64,000 nt of DNA from Symmachiella macrocystis (GCF_007860075.1 NZ_SJPP01000001.1:620001-684000); one strand, 5' to 3'; positions 44,479-54,844 are shown, counted from the first letter of the stretch. Notes: generated by a model from the letters alone, not told the origin. Numbers and translations: made by a program.

Positions 44479-44516
44479 TTCGACGACTGTGATAGGATGC
44501 GTCGAAATGCACTTTT
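44479..44516. terminator. Possible bidirectional terminator between sigma factor and kinase
   Basis: Arms TTCGACG (44479-44485) and CGTCGAA (44500-44506) around 14 nt, between two convergent genes; a short T run (ACTTTTC) follows on the plus strand. Suggestive but weak. Confidence 0.35.
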
Positions 44517-44583
44517 CGAAGTCGTATGTCTGAGCACAACTCGCGCCTTTCGGGAACGCCCACAAACCATTCGCCGGCCGCGT

Positions 44584-47500
44584 CTATTCTTCCGCCAATT
44601 CAACGCGAATGTCATCCAACCACACGTCGCCCACATCGCGGGAGACAATCCGCAACCGAACCTGGTCACCATTGGCAGTGAATTCGCCGGTGACTTGTTG
44701 CCAGCCGTATGTACCCGCAGGGAGAGCGACGTGCGGGACGTTGATTGCCGAACCGACGACCACGTATGCCCCATTGACTGCCAAACCATCAGCCTTTGCC
44801 CACAATGAGATTCGGTAACGGGCATCCGGCGTGGCGGGCACAATTTGACTTGTCTCAGCAATCACACCTTCGGCGGCCGGTGATGTGTGGTGAATGCGCA
44901 ACGACAATTCACCGCTGTGCCGGTCGTCACGTGAAACTTCAGCGACGGATCGACATCCGCCTCGATTCCACCAAATCGGTTTCCCTGCTTCGGCTTGTCC
45001 CCAATATGCAGACAGTCCCAGCTCAAATCCACCGTTTAAAAAAGGCAGCACCGGAAAACGCCGCCGAGTTGTTTTTTCGCCGAATTTCGAAGCGCGTCGA
45101 CTGTCGATGATTTCCGTGACGGCAGTCGCCTTGTATTCGGCAGCGAGTTGAGCGACTTTCTCGAGATCGCAACTCGCGTCACTGGCCAGGGCAGCTCGCA
45201 GAGCGTGCGCCGCATCAGAGAACCGCGTCATTCGCGTGAACACTTCACATCGGCCCAGTTCGGCTTCGGCGAGTTGCCAGTCCGTTTTTGCGATCGAATT
45301 CCCGCGGTCAAATGCCGCGAGCGCGGCCGAGTATTCTTTAGAGGATGCGAGGCTGCGGCCCAGTCCCATCGCCGCTTCATAATTCGTAGGATCAATGTCC
45401 AGTGCAGCACGAAAATCCGAAATCGCAGCTTTTCGATTACCCGAGTGCATTGCGGCAGCCCCCCGGATCGCCAGCGCCGCTGCACGATTGGGTTGCTTCG
45501 TCAGCACGCTTTCGGCCGCATCCGCCGCGGCAGAATCATTTCCCAATGACCACTCGGCCGTCGCCAGCAACATCCGATAGTCGGCATTATCCGGCTCTAC
45601 ATCCAACAACTGGTTAGCATAGGCCCGCGCTTCTTGGACTGATTCACGATTCTTGTTGAGCACGCGGCTGAGGTCTCGAACGGCCGGTTTGCCGAGTCGT
45701 ACCGCCTCGATGAATGCGGCAACGGCCTCGGGCGTCTGTTCCATATCACGAAGAACGAGTCCACGGTACCAATGCACATAATGGGTCATTGGGGCGAGAT
45801 CGCGGGCTTTCTCAGCATCGACCAGTGCCGCATGCCACAATGTGGTTTTGTGCTGTTGGTCCCCGGTATCTGCGGCTTCGGCCAAGTACGTTTCGGCACG
45901 GATGCAATACGCGAGACAGTCATCGGGACGCAACACGATGCATTGATTGAAGGCCTGCTGAGCGGCAGCGTAATCCCCAAGTTGCCGACATACAAATCCC
46001 AGCGTGAACATCGTCAAAAAACGGTCGGGATCCAATGCGGCCGCCCGAACAAGAAATCCTCGCGCAACCTCCATCAAGTCCCCATCGAAACTCCGCCCGG
46101 CAAGGACCAAGTTGCGCATGACGGGATTTTGCGACATACTCCATGTCATGATCCCGACCGCATTGTTATCAGCAGCAGATTCCGGTCTCAGACTCATTAC
46201 GTCGGGAAAAACCAACCCCCTCCCCAACCGCAAATTCGCACAGGCCTGCAACGCGGTAATCGACTCTGCACGTCGAAAACGTTCCGCCAACTCTGCGATA
46301 TCCAACAACTGGCGGCTCTCCTCAACCGAGGCCGGTGACAGAATATTCAAAAGGATCGACTTGCCCTTAAGCAGCGCCAGCAATAACAGCTGGTCATAGA
46401 TTGTCTGGCACAAGCGATCGGCCTGCTGAGCCGAAAGTTCCTCGTCGGGCAGGTGCGCCCACCAATCGGCATGGTCGAAGATCTTCAACGCGTCCAATGC
46501 GCTTTGCGATGCGATGGTGGCCGTGGCATCGTTTTCGAAAACGGCCAGTTCTTCAGCTTGTGCGGCGAGCCTATAAAAATCCACGAGTCGTTGAACGTGT
46601 TCTCGGCGGTGCTCAATGCGCGAGCGAAGATCCGTCAGTTGTGGCTGGGACTTGAGTTGATCAAGTGCGGTGTCCAAAATCGCGACGGCCGCCGAAAAAC
46701 GATCGCCGCGCAATTCGGCGATGGCCGATTCGTCGGCTGTGAGGACGGCAGATTGTACCCGGTCGCTCCGGAAACGAGCCTCTTGACGAGCCTGGTCCCA
46801 TGCGAATAGCCCCGCAATTGTAGTGGTGATCAATAGCACGCCGGCGACTACCCCCGACGAAACAATCGTGCGATGCCGCCGCATCCACCGCCGCGCGCGG
46901 TCCTTCCACGGTTCTCGATGTGCGGCGACCGGCTCGTCAGCCAGCCAATTTTCGATATCGGCCGCGATTGCACCGGCCGTTCGGTAGCGGTCTTCAGGTC
47001 GCAACGCCATCGCTTTAAGACAGATCGCCTCCAACCCCGCGGGAACGTCATCGCAAACTTCATGCGGTACCCGGAATTCGCCGCGGGTGGCACGGCTTAA
47101 CACGACAGGTAAATCCAGAGATGTCTGTGGCGATTGGCCAGTCAGCAGATGATAAAGTGTGGCGCCCAAACTAAATATGTCCGTCGCCGGCCCCAGACTG
47201 TCGACCTGCCCGGCCGCTTGTTCGGGACTCATGTACGCCGGTGTTCCCACGGCGCTGCCCATTTGTGTCGCCGACGAACCGCTGCCCGATTGCGGGCGCA
47301 GCGTGACCTCATCAGTTGAACTACTGGTCTCCACACGGCCGATCGGTTTCGCCAATCCCCAATCCACCACCAACGTCTCGCCGTATTTACCAAGCATGAT
47401 GTTCGCCGGCTTGATATCGCGATGCACGACGCCTCGGCTGTGGGCATAGTCGATGGCGTGACACACTTCGATGAATCGCGCCAGCAACTTTCGAAGCTTC

Positions 47501-48363
47501 AACGTGCGTAGACTGTCCAATTCTCGCACGCCGGCGATCTCTTGGTACTGCTCGATCGCCGCTTTGAAACTGCCGCCCCGTACGAACCGCATCGCATAAT
47601 ATGGCCGCCCGTCCCCATACGCCCCCATCCCGTAAACCGGCACGATGCCCGGATGTTCCAACCCGCCGGTAATCTCCGCCTCGCGGAGAAACCGCGCCTG
47701 ACTATCGGGGTCGTCCGCGAATTGCGACTTGAGTTGCTTCAGCGCCACCTCGCGCGAGACCTCTCCGTCGTGCGCGAGAAACACATCTCCCAGTCCACCG
47801 CTAGCATGGTTGCTAATAATGCGATATCGAAATCCACCGCGATTCCCTGACGGGGCATCTTCTGGGTTACCGGCAGCACCGTAAATTTGTGTTTGGTCCC
47901 CGTCGTTGCCTGACTGCGAATGTGAGCCCCGTAACGTCTCACCAGCTGCGCAATATGTCGCCGTGAGCCGATCCAACAGCCGGTCCCAAAGCCTGGGAAA
48001 CCGCCCGCGGTATTCGTCAAGACTGGGCGGCGAATCGTTGCGGGCGCGGAGATCGTATTCGGCCGCAATCAGATCGACAGCGTCGTCCGCATGATCGGCC
48101 CATTCGGGGAATTGATCGAAATAGCGCTCGACTCGTATGTCATTGTCCGACTTGAGTCGGAACTCCAAGTCGACATGGACCAATTCCACCAGGACGCCCC
48201 ACCGGTCGTCAGCCGTTTCCGGCAGAAAATCGTTGATCCCCGGTGGCTCGCCCCCCTGCCAAGCCGTTTCGAAGCGAAATACCAGATTCTCGACCAAATC
48301 GGAATGAGGAGTCTGTCCATTATCCACGGGATTGCTCTCACATCGGGCGAAGTACCGGGCCAT
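44584..48363 (-). CDS. Giant Ser/Thr protein kinase with TPR repeats and a jelly-roll-type C-terminus
   Basis: 1259 aa. Residues ~180-470 hold a PknB-type kinase: glycine loop NHASGGLGDVFLAHD, VALKQL (catalytic Lys), HRDIKPANIMLG (catalytic loop), DWGLAKP (DFG position reads DWG, usual for this group), GTPAYMSPEQ. A membrane helix (TIVSSGVVAGVLLITTTIAG) is near 505. The periplasmic part has TPR-like helices (LGDYAAAQQAFNQCIVLRPD, LDIDPTNYEAAMGLGRSLAS). The last ~150 residues look like a carbohydrate-binding (CBM4/9-type) sheet domain: NGGFELGLSAYWG to VGDVWLDDIRVEL. The ~180-aa N-terminal part is a planctomycete kinase extension. It faces the ECF sigma gene, convergent. Confidence 0.93.
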   Translation of the reverse strand: MARYFARCESNPVDNGQTPHSDLVENLVFRFETAWQGGEPPGINDFLPETADDRWGVLVELVHVDLEFRLKSDNDIRVERYFDQFPEWADHADDAVDLIAAEYDLRARNDSPPSLDEYRGRFPRLWDRLLDRLTATYCAAGETLRGSHSQSGNDGDQTQIYGAAGNPEDAPSGNRGGFRYRIISNHASGGLGDVFLAHDGEVSREVALKQLKSQFADDPDSQARFLREAEITGGLEHPGIVPVYGMGAYGDGRPYYAMRFVRGGSFKAAIEQYQEIAGVRELDSLRTLKLRKLLARFIEVCHAIDYAHSRGVVHRDIKPANIMLGKYGETLVVDWGLAKPIGRVETSSSTDEVTLRPQSGSGSSATQMGSAVGTPAYMSPEQAAGQVDSLGPATDIFSLGATLYHLLTGQSPQTSLDLPVVLSRATRGEFRVPHEVCDDVPAGLEAICLKAMALRPEDRYRTAGAIAADIENWLADEPVAAHREPWKDRARRWMRRHRTIVSSGVVAGVLLITTTIAGLFAWDQARQEARFRSDRVQSAVLTADESAIAELRGDRFSAAVAILDTALDQLKSQPQLTDLRSRIEHRREHVQRLVDFYRLAAQAEELAVFENDATATIASQSALDALKIFDHADWWAHLPDEELSAQQADRLCQTIYDQLLLLALLKGKSILLNILSPASVEESRQLLDIAELAERFRRAESITALQACANLRLGRGLVFPDVMSLRPESAADNNAVGIMTWSMSQNPVMRNLVLAGRSFDGDLMEVARGFLVRAAALDPDRFLTMFTLGFVCRQLGDYAAAQQAFNQCIVLRPDDCLAYCIRAETYLAEAADTGDQQHKTTLWHAALVDAEKARDLAPMTHYVHWYRGLVLRDMEQTPEAVAAFIEAVRLGKPAVRDLSRVLNKNRESVQEARAYANQLLDVEPDNADYRMLLATAEWSLGNDSAAADAAESVLTKQPNRAAALAIRGAAAMHSGNRKAAISDFRAALDIDPTNYEAAMGLGRSLASSKEYSAALAAFDRGNSIAKTDWQLAEAELGRCEVFTRMTRFSDAAHALRAALASDASCDLEKVAQLAAEYKATAVTEIIDSRRASKFGEKTTRRRFPVLPFLNGGFELGLSAYWGQAEAGKPIWWNRGGCRSVAEVSRDDRHSGELSLRIHHTSPAAEGVIAETSQIVPATPDARYRISLWAKADGLAVNGAYVVVGSAINVPHVALPAGTYGWQQVTGEFTANGDQVRLRIVSRDVGDVWLDDIRVELAEE

Positions 48364-48551
48364 GCCACCCGATTATCAGCAACAAGTTACAGCACCGCAA
48401 GGACTTACTGCGACAACTCAATATTTTGAGCCTTTTTCGGAAGAATTCCCCCGCATTTGGCCGCGGCCCCTGGGGAAAAGTGATCTGAAGGCAGGAACGG
48501 AAGATTCAAACAACCAAAACACTGAAACAAGAAAACACAAGGAGCAGACCG

Positions 48552-49412
48552 ATGAACAATCACAAGACACGAACGATGCAATTCGAGAACCTGGAAGATC
48601 GCCGCGTAATGACCGCCGGTGTCGACATCGACTTAGACGACGGCGTGCTGGAAGTCGAAGGCTCGGAAAAATCCGAGAAGATCTACATCCAGTACCACGA
48701 TCACGACGAAGTTGAAGTCAAGATCTACCAGCAAAAGGATGGCAAATGGAAGTTGAAAAAACGCAAGGATTACGATTTGGATAAGGTCGACGAAATCAAA
48801 GTATTCGCTGGGGCCGGCAATGACTACGTCGTCAATCGCACAGACATCGTCATGGCAGCATATGGCGAGACTGGAAACGACACGCTGTATGGCGGGGGCG
48901 GCAACGATTCGCTGTGGGGCATGGATGGACGTGACAGGTTGGTGGGCCGCGATGGCCACGACCGGATCGATGGCGGCAGCGGAAATGACCGGCTCTACGG
49001 GCTAGACGGCAACGATATCATGACCGGGCAGGCCGGCCGCGACTATCTGTCTGGCGGCGACGACCATGACGTGATGAACGGCGGTAGGGACAACGACCGC
49101 CTGGGGGGGGGACGTGGTAACGATGCCTTGTATGGAGGGAGCGGCGACGATCACCTGTTCGGCAACAACGACCACGACAAGCTCTACGGTCAAAGCGGCA
49201 CGGACTACTTGTCCGGTGGTGCCGGAAATGATTGGATCGACGGCGGCAACGACGATACCACAGACACGTTGTACAGCGGTGGGGGCTACGACCACATCGT
49301 ACAACACCACAATCTGAAACCTGGGATTTTCGGCATCAAGTTTTGGCAAGCTGAGGAGAGTATCAGGGATGCGTCATGGTACGACACGGTAAAGAACGAG
49401 TACCACCGCTAG
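48552..49412 (+). CDS. RTX-type calcium-binding-repeat protein
   Basis: 286 aa. N-terminal motif [17 protein letters not shown]-like ([10 protein letters not shown]) is the planctomycete LEPR-XLL type surface-protein start. Residues ~95-260 hold about nine hemolysin-type nonapeptide units (GGxGNDx[56 protein letters not shown]). The repeats would bind Ca2+ and fold as a beta roll outside the cell. Start ATG at 48552 behind GGAG. The C-terminal ~40 residues ([19 protein letters not shown]) are not repeats. Possible secreted or surface-linked protein; no adjacent type I secretion genes. Confidence 0.88.
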   Translation: MNNHKTRTMQFENLEDRRVMTAGVDIDLDDGVLEVEGSEKSEKIYIQYHDHDEVEVKIYQQKDGKWKLKKRKDYDLDKVDEIKVFAGAGNDYVVNRTDIVMAAYGETGNDTLYGGGGNDSLWGMDGRDRLVGRDGHDRIDGGSGNDRLYGLDGNDIMTGQAGRDYLSGGDDHDVMNGGRDNDRLGGGRGNDALYGGSGDDHLFGNNDHDKLYGQSGTDYLSGGAGNDWIDGGNDDTTDTLYSGGGYDHIVQHHNLKPGIFGIKFWQAEESIRDASWYDTVKNEYHR

Positions 49413-49433
49413 AGAGTGGAAGTATTTGGGGGA

Positions 49434-49505
49434 AACCGCTGGTGGCGGCGAAGTTGGGGAGGGCATTAATCCTTCCCAACGAGGCCTGCGACCGGCGGTT
49501 TTTCA
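49434..49505 (+). terminator. Strong intrinsic terminator after the RTX gene
   Basis: A long imperfect hairpin: arm AACCGCTGGTGGC...GTTGGGGAGG (49434-49462) pairs with CCTTCCCAAC...GACCGGCGGTT (49471-49500) over about 28 positions with few mismatches, and runs into a TTTTT tract (49499-49503). It starts 22 bp after the stop codon. Confidence 0.8.
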
Positions 49506-49548
49506 TGCACCGCTTTATATGAAATAGCTGTCGTGCCGTACGTTCGTT

Positions 49549-49819
49549 GCACCTCCCCCATAGATGACGCCAGTCACTTGACTGAGTGTTCAATTGTATC
49601 AATGACTGCTCTGTTCAAATCCTGGAGCGTAGCGGAAGCCATCGAACAGAACAGCTTCGGCACCGGCACCGGGGCTCGATAGCCAAGAGAACTGTGAGGC
49701 CTGATCGTGTTGTATTCCCTTCGCCTGCTTGAACCACCTGCGGACTTGCTCGGCGGTGAACTCTGAGCCGTTATCACTCCGGATGCAATCGGTTGCTTTT
49801 GCTTATCTGGTCCAGCCAT
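49549..49819 (-). pseudogene. IS3-family transposase (OrfB) remnant
   Basis: Minus strand. One frame reads IRSDNGSEFTAEQVRRWFKQ; a second frame, one base over, gives EYNTIRPHSSLGYRAPVPVP followed by KLFCSMASATLQDLNRAV. Both are C-terminal pieces of the IS3 OrfB transposase (DDE core end and YNTIRPHSSLGY), brought together by a deletion and a shift. Its outer end (49549-49620) matches the IS3 derivative at 56680-56939 (TGACGCCAGTCAC, AGTGTTCAATTGTATCA). Not functional. Confidence 0.75.
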
Positions 49820-49888
49820 CCGAACGCTGAAACTGCAGAAAGTGATTCTCTTCCAATCTTCACCAGCCTGCCTTTGCAGGCAATTCAG

Positions 49889-51406
49889 TTATTGTACGGG
49901 AGCCAGTAATCGTGCGGTTTTCACCAAAAAGCGAAACGGCGCCGAACTCTGTGTGAACTCTTTGGCAGCAACCTGGCGGCTCTTCTTCAAGTCAGCCTCG
50001 AGCATCGCCTGAACTTTTGAAGCAACATCAGTATCGTGAAGTAGGATCGTAACTTCGAAGTTCAATCGCATTGAACGATTATCAAAATTGGCCGTCCCGA
50101 TGGCGGAAAGTCCCTCATCAATAAGCAAGACCTTCTGGTGCATGAATCCCGGTTCGTAGCGATAGAATTTTACGCCAACTTTTCCCAATTCATCCAAGTA
50201 CGAATAACTAGTCAAATCGACGAGCCAGTCATCGTTGTTCTCGGGAAAAAGCACTCGCACGTCGACTCCACGCAGCGCAGCGAGTTGGAGGGCGGAAACA
50301 AACTGTGTGTCGGGGACGAAATAAGGGCTGGCGATCCAAATCCGATCTCGGGCAGTGTTGATTAAGTCGAGCAGGAGCAGTGTACCTGTCTCGAATGGAT
50401 CGGCAGGACCCGTCGGCAGGCAGAGAGCACGGACATCCCCCTTGGGGGCTCTTTCTGGGACCCATGTCAATTGCAACGTCTCCCCAGTGGCGTACCGCCA
50501 ATCCTCTACAAATGTCACCTGTGCTTCGAGAACCACTGGGCCGCGGATAGCGACGTGTGTATCCCGCCAAGGCGTCAGTGTGGGGTGCTTCCCCACATAT
50601 TCATCCCCCACGTTGTGACCACCGACAAAGGCCTCTTTTCCATCGACGAGCACAATCTTCCGATGATTGCGAAAGTTGACCCGGGTGAAATTACCCCAGC
50701 CTTTCGTCGTTTTAAATCCAGCCGTTTTGACTCCCGCATCATTGAGTGACTGTAAATACTTGTTTGGTAAGTCCTTGCTGCCGAGTCCGTCATAGAGCAC
50801 ATACACACGGACCCCCTCCTTTGCCTTCGCAATCAAGGCATCTTTGAGCTTGTTGCCCAATTCGTCTGAGCGCATGATGTAAAACTCAATCAGGATATAG
50901 TCCTCAGCGGATGCGATACGGTCAAATATTGCCGCAAATGTGGCCTCACCATTGATCAGCAAGTCGGCATCGTTGTAGCGGGTGGTGGGCATCTCGGCGA
51001 TGCTTTCCAACAGCCGCTGCTGGCTTCGTTCCAGTTCAGTCATTGGGGTGAACAACATCCCCTTCTCGCTCAATTCACGAATTGCGTTCTGTGCCGTTTT
51101 GCTGTCTGCTGCAATTTTACTGTGCCGTAAATGGTCGTAGCCATCGAATTGCGAACGTCCAAAGACCCAATACGCGGGCACTGCCAAGTAGGGGCACGTG
51201 TTGAGTGAAATCGCCCACGCGGTCGCGCCCTGCGGCGTGCGCGTCGACATGATCGCCTGAATGGAACTCAAGGCCCCGAGGATGTGCATGACAACTACAA
51301 AGTAGATTCGCCATCTAACATACCACTGACGAATCGACTTTAGACGTTGGAAACGGGGTTTGCTGGGCAACACTTGCGGATTGGGTTTTTCCTGGTTTTC
51401 ATTCAT
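49889..51406 (-). CDS. cls: Cardiolipin synthase (phospholipase D superfamily)
   Basis: 505 aa from the ATG at 51406 (GGAG 10 nt upstream). It joins two phosphatidylglycerols into cardiolipin in the inner membrane. An N-terminal membrane part (YFVVVMHILGALSSIQAIMS and WAISLNTCPYLAVPAYWVFG) is typical. Two HKD motifs: NFRNHRKIVLVDGKEAFVGG and FMHQKVLLIDEGLSAIGTAN followed by FDNRSMRLNFE. The length is the usual ~480-510. No neighbour is linked to it by spacing. Assignment is very safe at family level. Confidence 0.95.
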   Translation of the reverse strand: MNENQEKPNPQVLPSKPRFQRLKSIRQWYVRWRIYFVVVMHILGALSSIQAIMSTRTPQGATAWAISLNTCPYLAVPAYWVFGRSQFDGYDHLRHSKIAADSKTAQNAIRELSEKGMLFTPMTELERSQQRLLESIAEMPTTRYNDADLLINGEATFAAIFDRIASAEDYILIEFYIMRSDELGNKLKDALIAKAKEGVRVYVLYDGLGSKDLPNKYLQSLNDAGVKTAGFKTTKGWGNFTRVNFRNHRKIVLVDGKEAFVGGHNVGDEYVGKHPTLTPWRDTHVAIRGPVVLEAQVTFVEDWRYATGETLQLTWVPERAPKGDVRALCLPTGPADPFETGTLLLLDLINTARDRIWIASPYFVPDTQFVSALQLAALRGVDVRVLFPENNDDWLVDLTSYSYLDELGKVGVKFYRYEPGFMHQKVLLIDEGLSAIGTANFDNRSMRLNFEVTILLHDTDVASKVQAMLEADLKKSRQVAAKEFTQSSAPFRFLVKTARLLAPVQ

Positions 51407-51731
51407 CGAATTGGAACTCCAATGCAAGTCTGGGATAGCTCGTCATTCGTGCATGGTGCCCACAATTCAAAGGAGATGCAACTGCGTTTCAGCTCATCTG
51501 CGATAACATAGAGGCTGGCCAATCCAACTGCTCTCGCCACTTGCCGCTCCGGTATCGGTAGGAAGTAACGGGAGTCAGCAAAGATCGTTGCGGGGTTTTC
51601 CCGTGCATAGCGAAGGAACGTGAATGGAGAAAAGGTCGAAGTTTGGCTGAGAAGTCGGTTAATGAATTTACCGACAATTCCCGAAGAGAACGGATACGCA
51701 CCATTTTTCGATCTTGTGGACGGATCACCTT
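51407..51731. other. Divergent intergenic region
   Basis: About 325 bp between the divergent cls and Phenol_MetA_deg-like genes. No gene I trust: a minus-strand frame (51489-51746) has no family features. It must hold two divergent promoters. Confidence 0.4.
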
Positions 51732-52637
51732 ATGCCACAGATGCAAATCCTCTCACAGGATGTGCGACATAGGATTGTCTTGATTCCGTGTTTCATCTTG
51801 CTAATCGTTCTTCTGGGTAACACGTGCGCATTCGCACAAGACTTCGCCAACCCATTTCAAGACTCGTTTCGTGAGAATCTACAAGAATTTCAGTCAGAAG
51901 GTGACGGTGAGGGAGAAGAGCTTCTCGAAACGGACCGAGATTCGTTCACTCCCGCGACGACGCTAGTGGGACGTAACCGGTTCATGATCGAGTCCTCCTA
52001 CTCTTTTATTGATAACCGAGCCACCGCTGATACGAATAGCTTCCCCGAACTGCTCACCCGCTACGGTCTGAGCGACTGGTTCGAAATTCGTCTCGGTTGG
52101 AATTTTGAAGCCGGCGGCGGTGGCGAAATCAGCGGCGTCGAGCTTGGCGCTGAGGAGGAGATCGGTTCATTTGAGAGGGAAACGAATGTGATCTACGGTT
52201 TCAAGGTGGCGGTGTCTGAGCAGGAGGAATGGTGGCCGGAGTCCGCAGTGATCATTCATGCCGACACCCCCACTTCCGGTCCCAATACTGCGACACAATT
52301 TGTAGCTGGCTACGTCTTCGGCTGGATCTTGCCGAATCAATGGACACTAGACTCTGCTTTACGGTATGTCGCCGCGAACGACGAGGGTGATCACTTTAAT
52401 CAGTGGGCTCCCTCGGTGGTCCTCAAGGTGCCGGTTTGCGAGCGCTGGGACGTACATGCCGAGTACTTCGGAATCTTTTCGGACAACCGAGCCAATGAGG
52501 GAAACCCACAATACTTTAGCCCCGGCATTCACTACTTGATATCACCGGAGTTCGAAATTGGCGTCCGAACCGGCTGGGGCCTTAACCAAGACGCCGCTAA
52601 TTTCTTCTCCAATGTTGGAGTTGGTGTACGATTCTGA
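51732..52637 (+). CDS. Outer-membrane-type beta-barrel protein (Phenol_MetA_deg-like)
   Basis: 301 aa from the ATG at 51732. Signal peptide (LIPCFILLIVLLGNTCAFAQ), a ~50-aa acidic section, then many alternating strands: ESSYSFIDNRATADTNSFPE, ELLTRYGLSDWFEIRLGWNF, SAVIIHADTPTSGPNTATQF and GIHYLISPEFEIGVRTGWGL. It ends with an aromatic residue (GVGVRF), as barrel proteins do. This resembles the transporter-like family PF13557. Function unproven. A gram-negative-type outer membrane is consistent with planctomycetes. Confidence 0.72.
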   Translation: MPQMQILSQDVRHRIVLIPCFILLIVLLGNTCAFAQDFANPFQDSFRENLQEFQSEGDGEGEELLETDRDSFTPATTLVGRNRFMIESSYSFIDNRATADTNSFPELLTRYGLSDWFEIRLGWNFEAGGGGEISGVELGAEEEIGSFERETNVIYGFKVAVSEQEEWWPESAVIIHADTPTSGPNTATQFVAGYVFGWILPNQWTLDSALRYVAANDEGDHFNQWAPSVVLKVPVCERWDVHAEYFGIFSDNRANEGNPQYFSPGIHYLISPEFEIGVRTGWGLNQDAANFFSNVGVGVRF

Positions 52638-52786
52638 TCATTTCTGAATCAAGATGCGATCGGATCACGAAGCACCAATCGTCCAACGGGTGTCGCGAAG
52701 TCACTTAAGATTCAAGACATTCGGAACCTATTGATAGCGCGATGGACCGAGCCACTTGGGGCGTCGTGTCAAGCAATCCCGCATGG

Positions 52787-54844
52787 TCACTCGCTAGTCC
52801 ACCGACATTCATAGACCATGTTGCGTTCGGCATTGACGACCGACCAACCGATCAACGAACCGTAAGGATGGTCGATCGCATATCTTGAGTTCATCACCTC
52901 TGGAGGTTTACTTCGGTCGAGTGGATACCGCACAAGACTATAAGTGCGGTAGGGCCGATCGGCTGGAAAGAGCATCCAAACGGAGATTAAATCTATTTTA
53001 GCTCGTGATACGAATGGCGCCCGCGCAGAGAAGTCGCGAGTTTGTAGTAATGCTTCGAGTTCGAGCGTGACCGGTTCCCCCAGCGGAATCCGCGACAGAT
53101 CATATTCGAATTCAAACAATGTCCGCTCTGCGCCGTATTCTTCAGCCGGTTTTTGCACTCGGGTAATGATGGCCGGAATCTGCGATCCTGATTGGCGAAA
53201 CTCGATGTCATCGGTTGGAAGCGGGCGGACCATCCTTAAATGGCGATCGCCGACGTAGGAATCGAGCAATTTCAGTGTGTACCGATCGCGGACATAGACA
53301 TGTCCGCGGTTTGCTTTGGGTTCATGCGGGCGCCAATGCCGCAAGTCAACTATCCGACTGTATGTCAGCACTTCCAATCCTGTGTAATCCGTTGTCGTCG
53401 GTTCGACGGTTTCTCGAATTGTCTCGGCCTGCCAGTCCAACGCCGGGTTCTTATCGACCAAGTCGAGTATCTGCCGGATGTCAGGGTCACCGTCCGCGAT
53501 GGCCTTGATGACCGTCGCCTGTATCTGCGAACGGCGATAGACTTTATACGCCTGCCACGGAAAATAGACCAGCAACATCAGGGCGAGTATTACATAGAGA
53601 TAGCTGGTCCAATCGCCAGGACTGAAGAGCGTGCTCCAGACACGACGCGCACCTGATTTTCGTAAATCTCGAGACAACTGCGTGGCAGCAGAGGGTTCAT
53701 CGGAATGGGCGGTTGTCGACACTTGCGTAATCACGTTCGCAGAGGGAATCGGAGCCCAAGGAGCCCCCTGTGAAAGTTCGGCATCGCCCATGTTGTTCTC
53801 GCGACAGACTTGACGAGCCACTTCGTAGCCATGCTGCACCAGGACATTAATCTCTTTGTCCGAAAAATGATCCAGATCAGTCCGAATCGACTGCACCTCT
53901 GCCTGGACGACGGTCGGCAGTGCTGTGGGATCTTCTGCAGGGGTGACGGACTTCGTGATCGGAAGAAAGAAAAATCCCGGTTGTTCGCCAAAATTCTGCT
54001 TTTCCAGTTGCCAGACGCGGTCCCATAGAATGTCGGTCGCGCGGACCGACTGTCCAACAAATCCGAGGGTCGCATCGCCTAGGATTTGAAACGGTTTTCC
54101 TGCGTCGCTTACTAAGATCTCGTCAAAAACTGCTTCCTGCTGCTTTAGCCACGAGAATGCGCGAATCCCAAGATTGTCGTAAACCCCCCCGTCTGTGAAC
54201 CACTCTGTTGTAAATTCGCCTTCGCGAACGCCCAGATCTGTAGAGGTCATTTTTACAGGTGGGAATAAGCCGGGGAACGCCGACGAAGCGCCGACGGCAC
54301 GCGGAACCGAGGTCATTTCTCCCGGCACGTACTCAAAGGTGGAGGTATCCGATGCACCGCGGCGCTGGATGAACAGTCCCTGCCGGTTAAATACGGACAT
54401 GCCACCGCTGCTGATATTCGTCGCCAAGATGTGCAGCTTTGGGTGCTCGGGAAGTTCGTAGAGACAGCGGTCGCCGTATAGAAGCTTGCGGTAGCATCGC
54501 TCTAGGCTTGCGTTCGGGGTGAACCGATCGCGATCAAATAGCGTGATCCTGGCAAGCCAGCGCATCAGGTGCTGCAGTGGAAGACGGCGGACGACGTGAT
54601 TTCTCACGTCAAACTGGACAAATTTGATGATCTCCGCAGCAGCTTCATCGAAACGTTCGTCGTCGCCGGTGTAACGATCCCAATTCAGAGTGAGATGCGC
54701 AGCCAGAATGCTGCCGCCCGAAACAGACGCAATATCGGTCACGTGTTCGAGTTGCCCCGTGTCCTTCAAGTACCGAATGACGCCCAAGTGGTAGAGAGTG
54801 GCGCGAAATCCGCCGCCCGAGAGGGCCAGTCCTAGTCGTGGCAT
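52787..54844 (-). CDS. Patatin-like phospholipase with a C-terminal membrane/sheet extension
   Basis: 685 aa from the ATG at 54844; GTG at 54901 and ATG at 54883 are earlier options. Patatin block at the very start: LGLALSGGGFRATLYHLGVI (oxyanion loop), SVSGGSILAAHLTLN (nucleophile Ser in GxSxG-type SVSGGS) and FTDGGVYDNLGIRAF (Asp of the dyad). The N-terminal ~370 residues are the lipase. A membrane helix (SYLYVILALMLLVYFPWQAY) near 420 is followed by ~250 aa with a mostly beta pattern (LGEPVTLELEALLQTRDFSA) that I do not recognise. The combination suggests a membrane-bound lipid hydrolase with an outside sensing or binding domain. Confidence 0.88.
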   Translation of the reverse strand: MPRLGLALSGGGFRATLYHLGVIRYLKDTGQLEHVTDIASVSGGSILAAHLTLNWDRYTGDDERFDEAAAEIIKFVQFDVRNHVVRRLPLQHLMRWLARITLFDRDRFTPNASLERCYRKLLYGDRCLYELPEHPKLHILATNISSGGMSVFNRQGLFIQRRGASDTSTFEYVPGEMTSVPRAVGASSAFPGLFPPVKMTSTDLGVREGEFTTEWFTDGGVYDNLGIRAFSWLKQQEAVFDEILVSDAGKPFQILGDATLGFVGQSVRATDILWDRVWQLEKQNFGEQPGFFFLPITKSVTPAEDPTALPTVVQAEVQSIRTDLDHFSDKEINVLVQHGYEVARQVCRENNMGDAELSQGAPWAPIPSANVITQVSTTAHSDEPSAATQLSRDLRKSGARRVWSTLFSPGDWTSYLYVILALMLLVYFPWQAYKVYRRSQIQATVIKAIADGDPDIRQILDLVDKNPALDWQAETIRETVEPTTTDYTGLEVLTYSRIVDLRHWRPHEPKANRGHVYVRDRYTLKLLDSYVGDRHLRMVRPLPTDDIEFRQSGSQIPAIITRVQKPAEEYGAERTLFEFEYDLSRIPLGEPVTLELEALLQTRDFSARAPFVSRAKIDLISVWMLFPADRPYRTYSLVRYPLDRSKPPEVMNSRYAIDHPYGSLIGWSVVNAERNMVYECRWTSE

